Shown piece after piece: positions 1-7,904 of a DNA stretch of 19,835 nt. The stretch covers positions 490 through 20,324 of the forward strand of contig DUAL01000164.1 of NCBI GenBank assembly GCA_012960835.1, in the 5' to 3' direction. Source of the stretch: Flavobacteriales bacterium (GTDB taxonomy: Bacteria > Bacteroidota > Bacteroidia > Flavobacteriales > BACL11). Below the pieces are notes generated by a model. The model did no database searches. It was not told the origin of the DNA and worked only from the letters and a program-made list of their open reading frames with translations. Each line of letters begins with the position of its first letter. The first letter of the stretch is position 1. Both the position numbers and the translations under genes were made by a program.

Positions 1-1
1 G

Positions 2-82
2 AATATACTTAATAGTCTGGGAGGTTCTGGTTTTGCAGGACTTGTTGGAATTTGTGTTCTATTTGGACTATTGCGTGGGTAG
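2..82 (+). CDS. C-terminal end of a small membrane protein (5' part outside window)
   Basis: An open frame enters from the left edge and ends at TAG 80-82, leaving 26 residues. They include a hydrophobic, glycine-rich stretch (GFAGLVGICVLFGLLRG) that looks like a last transmembrane helix followed by a short positively charged end. The tail resembles the end of the small membrane protein encoded at 203-418: both have NI, then GGS, then an aromatic-rich helix, so the two may be tandem relatives. A strong hairpin terminator follows 14 bases after the stop, which supports this being a genuine gene end. Function cannot be told from the fragment. Confidence 0.5.
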   Translation, partial: NILNSLGGSGFAGLVGICVLFGLLRG

Positions 83-96
83 ATTTTTAGTTAACT

Positions 97-136
97 AAAT
101 AAAATAGCCCTACAATTTAGTAGGGCTATTTTATTT
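97..136 (+). terminator. Intrinsic terminator with a perfect 17-bp stem
   Basis: AAATAAAATAGCCCTAC (97-113) and its exact reverse complement (120-136) flank a six-base loop. The GC-rich core (TAGCCCTAC) sits at the top of the stem. The lower stem is A-rich on the left and T-rich on the right, the standard arrangement of a terminator that can work in both directions. It separates the gene ending at 82 from the promoter and gene that follow. Confidence 0.88.
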
Positions 137-147
137 TAACAACAAAT

Positions 148-178
148 TTTGTTAACTCAAAATTATAGTTTAAGTTTG
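148..178 (+). promoter_or_regulatory. Bacteroidota-type promoter for the small membrane protein gene
   Basis: TTTG at 148-151 and TAAGTTTG at 171-178 match the Bacteroidota -33 (TTTG) and -7 (TAnnTTTG) elements, with a 19-base spacer. Transcription would start near 185, giving a leader of about 18 bases before the ATG at 203. The position argues against translation from the in-frame TTG at 149, which lies inside the promoter. Confidence 0.6.
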
Positions 179-202
179 GAAAATATTTATAAGATACAAA
201 TT

Positions 203-418
203 ATGGAAAAACTTTTTAAGCAACTTATAGGCTTACTAAAAAAAGCAATTACACTAGCGCTTTATTTTCTTTGTTTGGGCATTGTTGTACAGCTTCTAAT
301 TGATGATAAAATTTTAGGCTGGGATCCTGTTGGGAATATACAAGATGCAGGGGGTTCTTTTATTGGTGTTATTGCACTTGTGGCTATGTATTCTTTATTT
401 ATTCAGAATAAGAAATAG
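203..418 (+). CDS. Small two-helix inner membrane protein, unknown function
   Basis: A 71-residue protein starting at ATG 203. I chose this over the upstream in-frame TTG at 149 because a promoter lies between the two. After a basic amphipathic N-terminus (MEKLFKQLIGLLKKA) comes a hydrophobic helix at about residues 15-32, a polar loop with DDKILGWDPVGN, and a second helix at about 50-66 ending in QNKK. I do not recognise a named family. The end of the protein resembles the fragment encoded at 2-82, suggesting a local duplication. It is a single-gene transcription unit, with its own promoter and a terminator before it, and it ends 9 bases from the convergent polA stop. Confidence 0.6.
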   Translation: MEKLFKQLIGLLKKAITLALYFLCLGIVVQLLIDDKILGWDPVGNIQDAGGSFIGVIALVAMYSLFIQNKK

Positions 419-429
419 ATTTCTTTTTT
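410..429 (+). terminator. Possible weak AT-rich terminator between the small gene and polA
   Basis: AAGAAAT (410-416) and ATTTCTT (419-425) are complementary around the stop codon of the small membrane protein gene and are followed by TTTT. The stem has only one G-C pair and the two-base gap would force the top pairs open, so it would be weak. It is the only terminator-like element between these convergent genes. Confidence 0.25.
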
Positions 430-3199
430 AGTGCGCTTCTAACCAATTATTGCCAATTCCTAATTGGGTAATAAGAGGAACATCTAATTCTACCGCATTT
501 TCCATATTTTGTTTTACCAAATTTTTAAGCACATTTTCTTCCTCTTTATGCATATCAAAAACTAGTTCGTCATGCACTTGTAGTAACATTTTCGATTTTA
601 AGTTTTGTTTTTCCATTTCTGATTGAACATCAATCATTGCTTTTTTGATAATATCAGCTGCTGAGCCTTGAATTGGTGCGTTTATAGCATTTCGTTCAGC
701 CATTGCCCTAAGCATACCATTTCTAGAATTAATGTCCTTCAAATATCTTCTTCTTCCTAAAATGGTTGCCACAAATTCATTCTCTCTTGCCTTTTCAATT
801 GAGAAATCCATATACTCCTTTACTTTTGGAAATTCCTTAAAATACCCATCAATTATTTGCTTGGCCTCAGTTCTACTTACGCCAATATTTTGAGAGAGTC
901 CAAATGCAGAAATGCCATAAATAATTCCAAAATTTACTGATTTTGCATTCGAGCGCATAGTTCTGTCGATCTCTGAAATAGGTACTTTATATACCTTTGC
1001 AGCAGTTGCTGTATGAATATCCACTCCATCATTAAAGGCCTGCAACATCCCTTCATCCTTGCTAAGTGATGCCATAATTCTTAACTCAATTTGCGAATAA
1101 TCTGCCGCCAATAAAGTGAAATTTTCATCTCTTGGGATAAATGCTTCTCTAGTTTTTCTTCCTCTTTCTGTTCTTATTGGAATATTTTGCAAATTAGGAT
1201 TTATGGAACTTAGCCGACCAGTAGCTGCAACCGATTGATTGAAAGTGGTGTGAATTCTTTTGGTTTTTTTACTGATTAATTCTGGCAATGCAAGAATATA
1301 GGTAGAAAGCAATTTTTTGATTTCTCTATATTCTAATATTTGCTCAATAATTGGGTGTTTATCTTTTAATTTTAATAGCGTTTCTTCTGATGTGGAATAC
1401 TGCCCAGATTTGGTTTTTTTGGCTTTTTTTGCCAACTCCATTTTTTCAAACAAAACTTCCCCCAATTGTTTTGGGGATGCAATATTAAACTCCTCTCCTG
1501 ATAATTTTATTATTTCTTTGCTGATTTTTTCTATTTCATCTGACAAAGTGATGGCGTATTCAGCTAACATTTTATCATCAATTCTGAATCCTTCCACTTC
1601 CATTTTAGCCAAAACTTTTGTAAGTGGCATTTCAATTTCTGTGAAAAGTTTGTTGATTTTTATCTCTTCTAGTTGTTTGCTGAAAATAGGATAAAGTTGC
1701 CAAATGGCATCCGTTTGCTGATTAAAAAAATTGGATAATTCCTGCTGATTAATGCTTGCTATTTCTTTTTTTAACTTGCCTTTTCCTCTTAAATCTTCCA
1801 AAGTATTGATGCTGTAACTTAAATGATTTTCTGTCAGGATACTTAAATCATGTCGCATATCAGGGTTCAACAAATAGTGTGCAATTCCAATATCAAAAAG
1901 TTGGGCTTTTACACTAATATTATTTTGGGCAAGCACTTTAATTTGAAATTTTAAGTCATTACCGATAAGCACTATTTGTTCTTTTTCTAATAGTGGTTTA
2001 AGCAATCCAAACAACTCATTTTCTGGGAGAGAAATAAAATAAGCGTATTCCTTTTCACAGCAGAGAGATACCCCTAAATTCTTAGCATCCAAAAAATTGG
2101 CAGTTGTAGTACATAGTTGAATGGTAAATTTTTTCTTTGACTCAAATGAAGCCAAAATCTTTTCTGCCTCCTGAAAAGTTGTAATTGTTTTGTAGTTAAT
2201 GGGTGCTGATTTTAGTTCTTTTTCTACTATTTCAGAAGTTGAAAAAAGATCCATTTGTCCTTGTTTTATCTCTACTTTTTCGGGGATTTCTGGTGATACT
2301 ATTGTCTCTTGATTATTTGATTTTGATGCTAGGACTCTTGGCAGTAATGCCCGAAATTCTAATTCTTCAAAAAGAGATTTGATTGCCTCTTCATTTTTTG
2401 GTTCAAGTCTTAATTCTGGCTCCTCAAATTCAATAGGAACATCCGTTATGATGGTTACTAATTGTTTAGATTGTAAGCCAATTTCTTTTCCTTCTTCCAC
2501 ATTCTCTTTCATTTTCCCTTTTAACTTATCTGTATTTTCAAATAAGCCTTCCATACTACCGTATTCTGCTATAAGTTTTTGGGCTGTTTTCTTTCCCACT
2601 CCTGGAATTCCTGGAATATTATCAGCAGTATCGCCCATCATCCCTAAAAAGTCAATTACTTGATCTACTTTTTGAATCTCAAATTTTTCTAAAACTTCTG
2701 GTATGCCCCAAACTGTTGTTGGCTGCCACTTATTTCCTGGCCGATACATAAAAATATTTTCAGAAACTAATTGTGCAAAATCCTTATCGGAGGTCATCAT
2801 ATACACCTGAAACCCTTCTTGTTCTGCCTTTTTTGCTAAGGTACCAATTACATCATCTGCTTCAAATCCATCTCTATACAATTTTGGAATATTCATGGCT
2901 TCCAATAATTTATCAATATAAGGCAATGCTTCACTTATTCCTTCTGGCATTGCTTCACGGTGGGCTTTGTATGCTGGAAAATCTATGTGTCTTTGGGTTG
3001 GCTTTTTGGTATCGAAAACCACTGCCAAATGAGTAGGATTCTGCTTGTTTATCACTTCAATCAGTGTATTTGTAAAACCAAAAATAGCAGATGTATTTAA
3101 TCCTTTTGAGTTGATTCTTGGATTTTTTATAAATGCAAAATAGGCTCTATAAATAAGAGCAAAGGCATCTAATAAAAATAATTTTTTTGGATTACTCAT
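428..3199 (-). CDS. polA: DNA polymerase I with an inactivated 3'-5' exonuclease domain
   Basis: A 923-residue Pol I, usual family length, which fills gaps and removes RNA primers in replication and repair. Residues 1-290 are the 5' nuclease, with acidic motifs intact (VFDTKKPT 61-68, GFEADDVIG 111-119, TSDKDFAQL 136-144) and a helix-hairpin-helix GIPGVGKKTAQKL at 197-209. The polymerase domain (about 520-923) has motif A DYSQIELR (700-707), motif B with R749, K753, F757 and Y761, and motif C QVHDELVFD (874-882). The middle domain (about 335-510) keeps the proofreading fold, for example YLLNPDMRHDLSIL, but its metal ligands are replaced: Q361 and C363 where E. coli has D355 and E357, Q419 for D424, and Q495 for D501. 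The enzyme therefore probably cannot proofread. The linker carries QMDLF (315-319), a sliding-clamp-binding motif. It is transcribed divergently from the rhomboid gene, with no neighbour in the same operon. Confidence 0.97.
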   Translation of the reverse strand: MSNPKKLFLLDAFALIYRAYFAFIKNPRINSKGLNTSAIFGFTNTLIEVINKQNPTHLAVVFDTKKPTQRHIDFPAYKAHREAMPEGISEALPYIDKLLEAMNIPKLYRDGFEADDVIGTLAKKAEQEGFQVYMMTSDKDFAQLVSENIFMYRPGNKWQPTTVWGIPEVLEKFEIQKVDQVIDFLGMMGDTADNIPGIPGVGKKTAQKLIAEYGSMEGLFENTDKLKGKMKENVEEGKEIGLQSKQLVTIITDVPIEFEEPELRLEPKNEEAIKSLFEELEFRALLPRVLASKSNNQETIVSPEIPEKVEIKQGQMDLFSTSEIVEKELKSAPINYKTITTFQEAEKILASFESKKKFTIQLCTTTANFLDAKNLGVSLCCEKEYAYFISLPENELFGLLKPLLEKEQIVLIGNDLKFQIKVLAQNNISVKAQLFDIGIAHYLLNPDMRHDLSILTENHLSYSINTLEDLRGKGKLKKEIASINQQELSNFFNQQTDAIWQLYPIFSKQLEEIKINKLFTEIEMPLTKVLAKMEVEGFRIDDKMLAEYAITLSDEIEKISKEIIKLSGEEFNIASPKQLGEVLFEKMELAKKAKKTKSGQYSTSEETLLKLKDKHPIIEQILEYREIKKLLSTYILALPELISKKTKRIHTTFNQSVAATGRLSSINPNLQNIPIRTERGRKTREAFIPRDENFTLLAADYSQIELRIMASLSKDEGMLQAFNDGVDIHTATAAKVYKVPISEIDRTMRSNAKSVNFGIIYGISAFGLSQNIGVSRTEAKQIIDGYFKEFPKVKEYMDFSIEKARENEFVATILGRRRYLKDINSRNGMLRAMAERNAINAPIQGSAADIIKKAMIDVQSEMEKQNLKSKMLLQVHDELVFDMHKEEENVLKNLVKQNMENAVELDVPLITQLGIGNNWLEAH

Positions 3200-3295
3200 A
3201 TTAAGGTAAAAATACGCTTTTAGATTAATCTTAGCATTTCTGAGTGTTTTTTTTAAACGATTATGTATTTTTATCTTTTCTTATCAGAATAATTT

Positions 3296-3949
3296 ATGAA
3301 AAATAAACGGCTTTTTAATGTGCTTAAAATTCCTCTACTATTTGTTACGCTAATGTGGATAGTAAAATTGATTGAGTTGTATTTTGGCACTACTTTTTAT
3401 GCACATGGTGTTCTCCCACGGTCTATTTCCGGGCTGCAAGGAATCCTTTTTTCTCCCTTTATTCATCAGGATTTTAGTCATCTTTTAAATAATACTTACC
3501 CCCTTGTTATACTTGGAGGTATGCTCTTTTATTTTTATAAAAAATTAGGATTACAAATTTTTTTATGGCTTTTTTTTATTGCAGGAATTTGGCTTTGGGC
3601 AATTGGTCGTCCTAACTTTCATATTGGTGCAAGCGGAGTGGTTTATGCTTTAGCAAGTTTTATTTTTTTTAGTGGATTAATCAAAAAACAAACCAAATTA
3701 TCTGCCGCATCTGTTTTAGTGATTTTTCTGTATGGCTCCATGATTTGGGGCGTATTGCCCATTTATGATGGCGTGTCATGGGAAGGACATTTAGCAGGTC
3801 TGCTAGCTGGACTTTTAATGGCTATTTTTTACAGAAAAGAAGGACCTCAACCAAAAAAATACCAATGGGAAATTGAGGAAGAATTAGAGAGAGAAAGGCA
3901 AGAAAGTAAAGATTTAAACATCCATTATTTCTATAAAGAAGAGGATTGA
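3296..3949 (+). CDS. Rhomboid-family intramembrane serine protease
   Basis: A 217-residue membrane protein with about six hydrophobic segments. It carries the rhomboid signature in order: H62-x3-N66 (SHLLNN) for the oxyanion region, the nucleophile Ser113 in GASG (111-114), and the base His165 in WEGHLAG. The Ser-His spacing of 52 is close to that of GlpG (53). Rhomboids cut single-pass membrane proteins inside or next to the membrane; the substrate here is unknown. The last 35-40 residues are a charged tail, probably cytosolic, ending in YKEED. It stands alone, divergent from polA, and its 3' end overlaps the convergent DUF2061 gene by 19 bases. No strong promoter is visible in the 96-base upstream gap, only TATCTTTT at 3272-3279, one base off the -7 consensus. 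Confidence 0.92.
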   Translation: MKNKRLFNVLKIPLLFVTLMWIVKLIELYFGTTFYAHGVLPRSISGLQGILFSPFIHQDFSHLLNNTYPLVILGGMLFYFYKKLGLQIFLWLFFIAGIWLWAIGRPNFHIGASGVVYALASFIFFSGLIKKQTKLSAASVLVIFLYGSMIWGVLPIYDGVSWEGHLAGLLAGLLMAIFYRKEGPQPKKYQWEIEEELERERQESKDLNIHYFYKEED

Positions 3950-4392
3950 TTTTCTGCTTTAATCACCCCCCAATTAGATGTGTACCAAACCCTTTCGTGA
4001 AAATAATATAAAAGCATTTTAGTAATCAATTCACCCGTAATTATTTTAAGACCCATAATTGGACTTCCAGTAAAAATCCATGAGAGTAAAAGAGTGTCTA
4101 AGGTTCCAATAAAACGCCAGGAAATAGTTTTTGAAAAATGTCTTTTTCTATTTCGTGTTTTCCAATTGTATGAATACCAAGCTCTTTCATGGAAATAATA
4201 CAGAATTGTTTTGGTGATGACTTCCGTAAAAGCAATCCAGCCACCAGTTTCAAGTGAACCAGAAAAAAAAGTAGCAAGAATAAATGTGTCTATAGAGCCA
4301 ACAATCCGCCAAGTAATTGTTTTTGCGATATGTCTTTTCCTTGATATCTTTGGCTTTCCCATGTCTTGAGTAGGAAGAGAAGATGTCTCCAT
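3931..4392 (-). CDS. Tandem DUF2061 membrane protein
   Basis: A 153-residue protein made of two consecutive DUF2061 units. Copy 1 is about residues 18-77 and copy 2 about 82-141, a period of 64. Each opens with RKRH-xxKTI-WR, then a short hydrophobic segment with a DT (SIDTF, TLDTL), a second hydrophobic segment containing E-(V/L)-I-T-K, and closes with LYYFHERxWYxxNW. DUF2061 is a small membrane domain of unknown biochemistry. It is sometimes encoded near sulfate-assimilation genes, but none is seen here. The gene follows the PAP2-like gene on the same strand after a 45-base gap and may be the last gene of the asnS-rpoN transcription unit, or have its own weak promoter. Its last 19 bases overlap the end of the convergent rhomboid gene. 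Confidence 0.85.
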   Translation of the reverse strand: METSSLPTQDMGKPKISRKRHIAKTITWRIVGSIDTFILATFFSGSLETGGWIAFTEVITKTILYYFHERAWYSYNWKTRNRKRHFSKTISWRFIGTLDTLLLSWIFTGSPIMGLKIITGELITKMLLYYFHERVWYTSNWGVIKAENQSSSL

Positions 4393-4437
4393 TTATTGTT
4401 TTTTTTGCAATGATAAACAATTTTTACAAAAAATGTA

Positions 4438-5037
4438 CTAAAAGTAAAAAATGAAGAATTCGATAAAGACTCCTAATAAAAATCCCAAATAAACTTGTTT
4501 AAGGTTATGTGCATTTTCATTAATCCTTGCAAATCCCACACATCCTGCACAAAAAATAAGTGCAATTATTAAATAAATATTACCTCCAAAAAGAGAATGA
4601 ATAGCTAAAAAAGCCCCTAATACACCTCCGATACCGAGCATGTGCAAGCTAATCTTCCAAAAGTTAGAAACAATAGCAGAAATGACTAAAATAAGCATAG
4701 CTCCAACTAAAAGATTTACAACCACAAAGTGAATATGTAGTGTTTCTAAAAACAGGAAAAGCAAATAATACCATCCCAATGCAAATAGTAAAGGCCATCT
4801 TCTTTCCTCTTGATTTTCCATATAATAAGAGGAAACTACTCTGAGTTTTTTTAGAATAAAAACACTTAAAATTGGAAGAAAAAAAGTAAATATACAAGTG
4901 AGTTTTAAGATTTGTTTTTTTTGTTCAATATCCATAAACTGAGAAAACAAAGGGATACACTGAAAAAGAAGCAATAGCGCATAAGTTGGCATTAAAATTG
5001 GATGGAAAACAAAAGAAATCAATTTTGAAAGTTTCAT
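4438..5037 (-). CDS. PAP2-like integral membrane protein
   Basis: A 199-residue, very hydrophobic protein with about six membrane segments. It seems related to Bacteroidota proteins annotated as PAP2/PA-phosphatase-like. Traces of the three PAP2 phosphatase motifs are visible: ENQEERRWPL (74-83), SLHMLG (130-135) in the place of PSGH, and ARINENAH (170-177) in the place of SR-x5-H. The final aspartate of the third motif appears to be Q181, so catalytic activity is doubtful. Its ATG overlaps the rpoN stop by one base (TAATG), so it is likely translationally coupled to rpoN. The family call is by motif pattern only; it could also be an unrelated polytopic membrane protein. Confidence 0.65.
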   Translation of the reverse strand: MKLSKLISFVFHPILMPTYALLLLFQCIPLFSQFMDIEQKKQILKLTCIFTFFLPILSVFILKKLRVVSSYYMENQEERRWPLLFALGWYYLLFLFLETLHIHFVVVNLLVGAMLILVISAIVSNFWKISLHMLGIGGVLGAFLAIHSLFGGNIYLIIALIFCAGCVGFARINENAHNLKQVYLGFLLGVFIEFFIFYF

Positions 5038-6374
5038 TATAACGTTCTTCTTAATCTGGCAACAGGAATATGGAGTTGTTCTCTGTATTTTGCTACTGTT
5101 CTTCTAGCAATATGATATTCCTGTTTGCCTAAAAGTTCAGCTAATTTCTCGTCATTTAAGGGCTGTTTTTTATCTTCCGATTCTAATATTTCTTTCAATT
5201 TTTCTTTTATTTCTTTAGTAGAAATTACCGTTCCATCCTCTTTGTGGTATGCCTCTGAGAAAAGTTCTTTCAAAAGAAAAGTGCCAAATGAAGTTTCTAC
5301 ATATTTGCTATTACTAACTCTGGAAATAGTAGAAATATCCATACTTACTATTTGTGCAATATCCATCAATTTCATTGGTTTCAAATCTTTTTCGTCACCA
5401 CTAATAAAATAATCATGCTGAAAATTAATGATGGCAGACATCACATTGTGTAAAGTATTTTCTCTTTGCTTGATGGCATCAGCAAACCATATGGCTGATT
5501 CAATCTTTTGTTTTATAAAATCTTTCGCCTGTTTATCCTTTGTTTCGGTAAGCATTTTTTCATAGCTTTTATTTACAAAAACTTGTCGGTTGTTGCTTTT
5601 GTTCAATTTCAAATTTAATTTTCCATCTATATAATTGATGCTGAAATCAGGTAAAATATAATTAGTCATTTCAGTGGAATTACTAAATGCGCTTCCCGGG
5701 TTAGGATTTAGTTTTTCAACCTCTAGATACACTTGTTTTAGTTGGAATTTATTGATTTCTGACTTCCTAAAAATGGCATCAAAATTCTTTTTACTAAAGG
5801 GATCATAATAATTTTGTAGCACATCAATTGCTAACTGAATGCTTTTGGTTTTCTCTTTTGCTTTTAGCTGCAAAACAAGGCACTCTTGCATACTTTTTGC
5901 TCCTACTCCAAAGGGTTCAAGTGTTTGTATTTTTTGCAAAATCCTTTCCAATTCCTTCTCGCTTACCTCAATATCTTGGTTGAGCAATAAATCATTTTCT
6001 ATTATATATAAATCCCTTGTTAAAAAACCATTATCATCCAAACAGCCAATAAGATACTGGGCTAAATCATATTCTTTCTCCTCTAAGTTTAGCAATAAAA
6101 GCTGCTTTAAAAGCGCCTCATATAAACTCTCCTCTTTATCAGGAATTGGCGGTGGAGAATAGTCAGGATTATTTCTTTTGTAATATTGGTATTCCGTCTG
6201 AAAATCGGATTCCTCTTCATCCACTATTTCTTCTTCCAAAGCAGGATTTTTTTCTAACTCTTCTTCAATTCTGCTTTCTAAGGATGTTAAAGGAGTTTGT
6301 AACAAACCCAAAAATTGTATTTGTTTAGGCGATAGTTTTAATTGCTGATTTTGCTGTAATCTTTGCTTGTTCAT
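5037..6374 (-). CDS. rpoN: RNA polymerase sigma-54 factor
   Basis: A 445-residue RpoN. It directs RNA polymerase to -24/-12 promoters that need an AAA+ activator. Region I is at the N-terminus (residues 1-48: glutamine-rich start, then LSPKQIQFLGLLQTPLTSLE). It is followed by an acidic region II (about 47-60), a core-binding domain, a helix-turn-helix region (about 335-375, including MDIAQIVSMDISTISRVSNS), and the diagnostic RpoN box ARRTVAKYRE at 423-432 close to the C-terminus. It lies 3 bases downstream of asnS on the same strand, so it is almost certainly co-transcribed with asnS, and it overlaps the next gene by one base. No sigma-54 activator is encoded in the window. Confidence 0.97.
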   Translation of the reverse strand: MNKQRLQQNQQLKLSPKQIQFLGLLQTPLTSLESRIEEELEKNPALEEEIVDEEESDFQTEYQYYKRNNPDYSPPPIPDKEESLYEALLKQLLLLNLEEKEYDLAQYLIGCLDDNGFLTRDLYIIENDLLLNQDIEVSEKELERILQKIQTLEPFGVGAKSMQECLVLQLKAKEKTKSIQLAIDVLQNYYDPFSKKNFDAIFRKSEINKFQLKQVYLEVEKLNPNPGSAFSNSTEMTNYILPDFSINYIDGKLNLKLNKSNNRQVFVNKSYEKMLTETKDKQAKDFIKQKIESAIWFADAIKQRENTLHNVMSAIINFQHDYFISGDEKDLKPMKLMDIAQIVSMDISTISRVSNSKYVETSFGTFLLKELFSEAYHKEDGTVISTKEIKEKLKEILESEDKKQPLNDEKLAELLGKQEYHIARRTVAKYREQLHIPVARLRRTL

Positions 6375-6377
6375 TTA

Positions 6378-7820
6378 TTAAAATTCGGCATTCTGGGGAG
6401 TTCTTGGAAATGGAATTACATCTCTTATGTTTTTCATTCCTGTTACAAACATGATTAATCTCTCAAATCCTAATCCAAAACCAGAATGAACACAAGTCCC
6501 AAATTTTCGGCTTTCCAAATACCACCAAAGTTCCTGCTTATCCACATCCATTTCATCCATTCTTTTTTCCAGAAGTTCTAGATTTTCCTCTCTTTGCGAA
6601 CCGCCAACAATTTCACCAATTAGTGGAAATAAAATATCCATTGCTTTCACAGTTTCTCCATCTTCATTTTGCTTCATATAAAAAGCTTTAATTCCTTTGG
6701 GATAATCGGAAATAATCACCGGTTTTTTGAATTTCTTTTCTACCAAATACCTTTCGTGCTCGGATTGCAAATCAGAACCAAATCCTTCAATAATATATTT
6801 GAATTTTTTCTTTTTGTTTGGTTTTGAATTTCTTAAAATATCAATAGCCTCCCTATAAGTTAAGCGTTCAAAATCGTTTTCAATTACAAATTGTAACCTC
6901 TCTAAAAGCCCCATTTCCGAGCGTTCTTCTTTTTTCAAATTCTTTTCCTCTTCTGAAAGTCTGTTATCCAAAAACCTCAAATCATCTGCACAATTTGTAA
7001 TGCAATACTGAATACAATATTTCAAAAATTCCTCAGCCAAGTCCATATTTGCTTCTAAATCTGCAAAAGCAACTTCCGGCTCTATCATCCAAAATTCTGA
7101 AAGATGACGAGAAGTATTTGAGTTTTCTGCCCTAAAAGTAGGACCGAATGTATACACTTGCCCTAGGCCCATTGCTGCCAATTCCGCTTCTAGCTGCCCT
7201 GAAACAGTAAGGTTGGTTTTGCTACCAAAAAAATCTTTGTTATAGTCAATTTCTCCATTATCATTTTTTGGGAGATTCTTTAAATCAAAATTCGTGACTT
7301 GAAACATTTCACCAGCACCTTCCGCATCAGCTCCTGTTATAATTGGCGAGTGTAAATTAAAAAACCCTTTATCGTTAAAAAACTGATGCACAGCAAAAGT
7401 AAGTGCATGTCTTAACCTAAAAATAGCAGAAAAGGTATTTGTTCTGAAACGCAAATGCGCCTTTTCTCTTAAAAATTCTAAGGAATGTCTTTTTGGTTGA
7501 AGTGGATAATCATTCGCATCCGCATGTCCTAAAATGGTAATTTTCTTTGCTCCAATCTCAATTTTTTGTCCACTGCCTTTACTTTCCACCACATTACCGA
7601 CAACTTCAATACAAGCCCCTGTTGTAATTTGCTTTAATAGCTTTTCCTCAAAATGAATTGCCTCTGCTACAATTTGAATGTTATTAATTGTGGAACCATC
7701 ATTAAGCGCAATGAAAGAAACATTTTTGCTTCCCCTGCACGAACGAACCCATCCTTTTATAAGAACGCCTTCTGTAATTTTTTGCTCTTTTAGCAAGTCT
7801 TTTATTTTAATCCTTTGCAT
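6378..7820 (-). CDS. asnS: Asparagine--tRNA ligase
   Basis: A 480-residue class IIb aminoacyl-tRNA synthetase that charges tRNA-Asn in the cytosol. An N-terminal OB-fold anticodon-binding domain (about 1-100, [20 protein letters not shown]) precedes the class II core. Motif 2 is [21 protein letters not shown] (229-249). Motif 3 is GFGLGFERL (447-455), followed by [11 protein letters not shown] (465-475), which favours asparagine over aspartate enzymes. The insert around 285-345 is lysine-rich. It is the first gene of a probable asnS-rpoN-PAP2 (and perhaps DUF2061) transcript, with a good -7 box 20 bases upstream of the ATG. Confidence 0.97.
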   Translation of the reverse strand: MQRIKIKDLLKEQKITEGVLIKGWVRSCRGSKNVSFIALNDGSTINNIQIVAEAIHFEEKLLKQITTGACIEVVGNVVESKGSGQKIEIGAKKITILGHADANDYPLQPKRHSLEFLREKAHLRFRTNTFSAIFRLRHALTFAVHQFFNDKGFFNLHSPIITGADAEGAGEMFQVTNFDLKNLPKNDNGEIDYNKDFFGSKTNLTVSGQLEAELAAMGLGQVYTFGPTFRAENSNTSRHLSEFWMIEPEVAFADLEANMDLAEEFLKYCIQYCITNCADDLRFLDNRLSEEEKNLKKEERSEMGLLERLQFVIENDFERLTYREAIDILRNSKPNKKKKFKYIIEGFGSDLQSEHERYLVEKKFKKPVIISDYPKGIKAFYMKQNEDGETVKAMDILFPLIGEIVGGSQREENLELLEKRMDEMDVDKQELWWYLESRKFGTCVHSGFGLGFERLIMFVTGMKNIRDVIPFPRTPQNAEF

Positions 7821-7840
7821 TTATTAAATTTCTTTTGCCA

Positions 7841-7848
7841 CAAAGGTA
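7841..7848 (-). promoter_or_regulatory. -7 promoter element for asnS-rpoN
   Basis: Read on the minus strand this is TACCTTTG, an exact TAnnTTTG match, 20 bases before the asnS ATG. The best -33 candidate is TTTTG ending at 7864, with a 15-base spacer that is shorter than usual. The -33 candidate is part of the direct repeat at 7864-7891. Confidence 0.5.
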
Positions 7849-7863
7849 ATAAATTGGACTTTT

Positions 7864-7891
7864 CAAAAGAATAACATCAGCAAAAGAATAA
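7864..7891. repeat. Direct repeat of CAAAAGAATAA, two copies
   Basis: CAAAAGAATAA occurs at 7864-7874 and again at 7881-7891, separated by CATCAG (17 bases start to start). It lies between the divergent asnS and dxs genes and overlaps the likely -33 position of the asnS promoter. It could be a pair of operator sites or simply a small duplication. Confidence 0.6.
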
Positions 7892-7904
7892 TATTTTTTA
7901 TTCT
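7885..7904. repeat. Inverted repeat AGAATAA / TTATTCT between asnS and dxs
   Basis: AGAATAA (7885-7891) and TTATTCT (7898-7904) form a perfect 7-bp inverted repeat with a 6-base centre. A second pair, AGAAT (7911-7915) and ATTCT (7920-7924), follows. Five AGAAT/ATTCT pentamers fall within 57 bases (7868-7924). The region is very AT-rich, so chance contributes. Confidence 0.4.

Noticed and set aside
149..202. TTG-initiated N-terminal extension of the small membrane protein
   Set aside because: The extension runs through a good -33/-7 promoter, and ATG 203 begins a sensible membrane protein.
1317..1694. 125-codon open frame on the plus strand opposite polA
   Set aside because: Ser/Phe/Ile-rich shadow typical of the antisense of Lys/Glu-rich coding sequence; no promoter or motif.
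3200..3295. Promoters in the polA-rhomboid divergent gap
   Set aside because: Only one-off matches (TATCTTTT at 3272 plus; TATTTTTA on the minus strand near 3210) with no -33 partner, so not listed as features.
4408..4430. Separate promoter for the DUF2061 gene
   Set aside because: TATCATTG on the minus strand is one base off the -7 consensus and the nearest TTTG is only 11 bases upstream.
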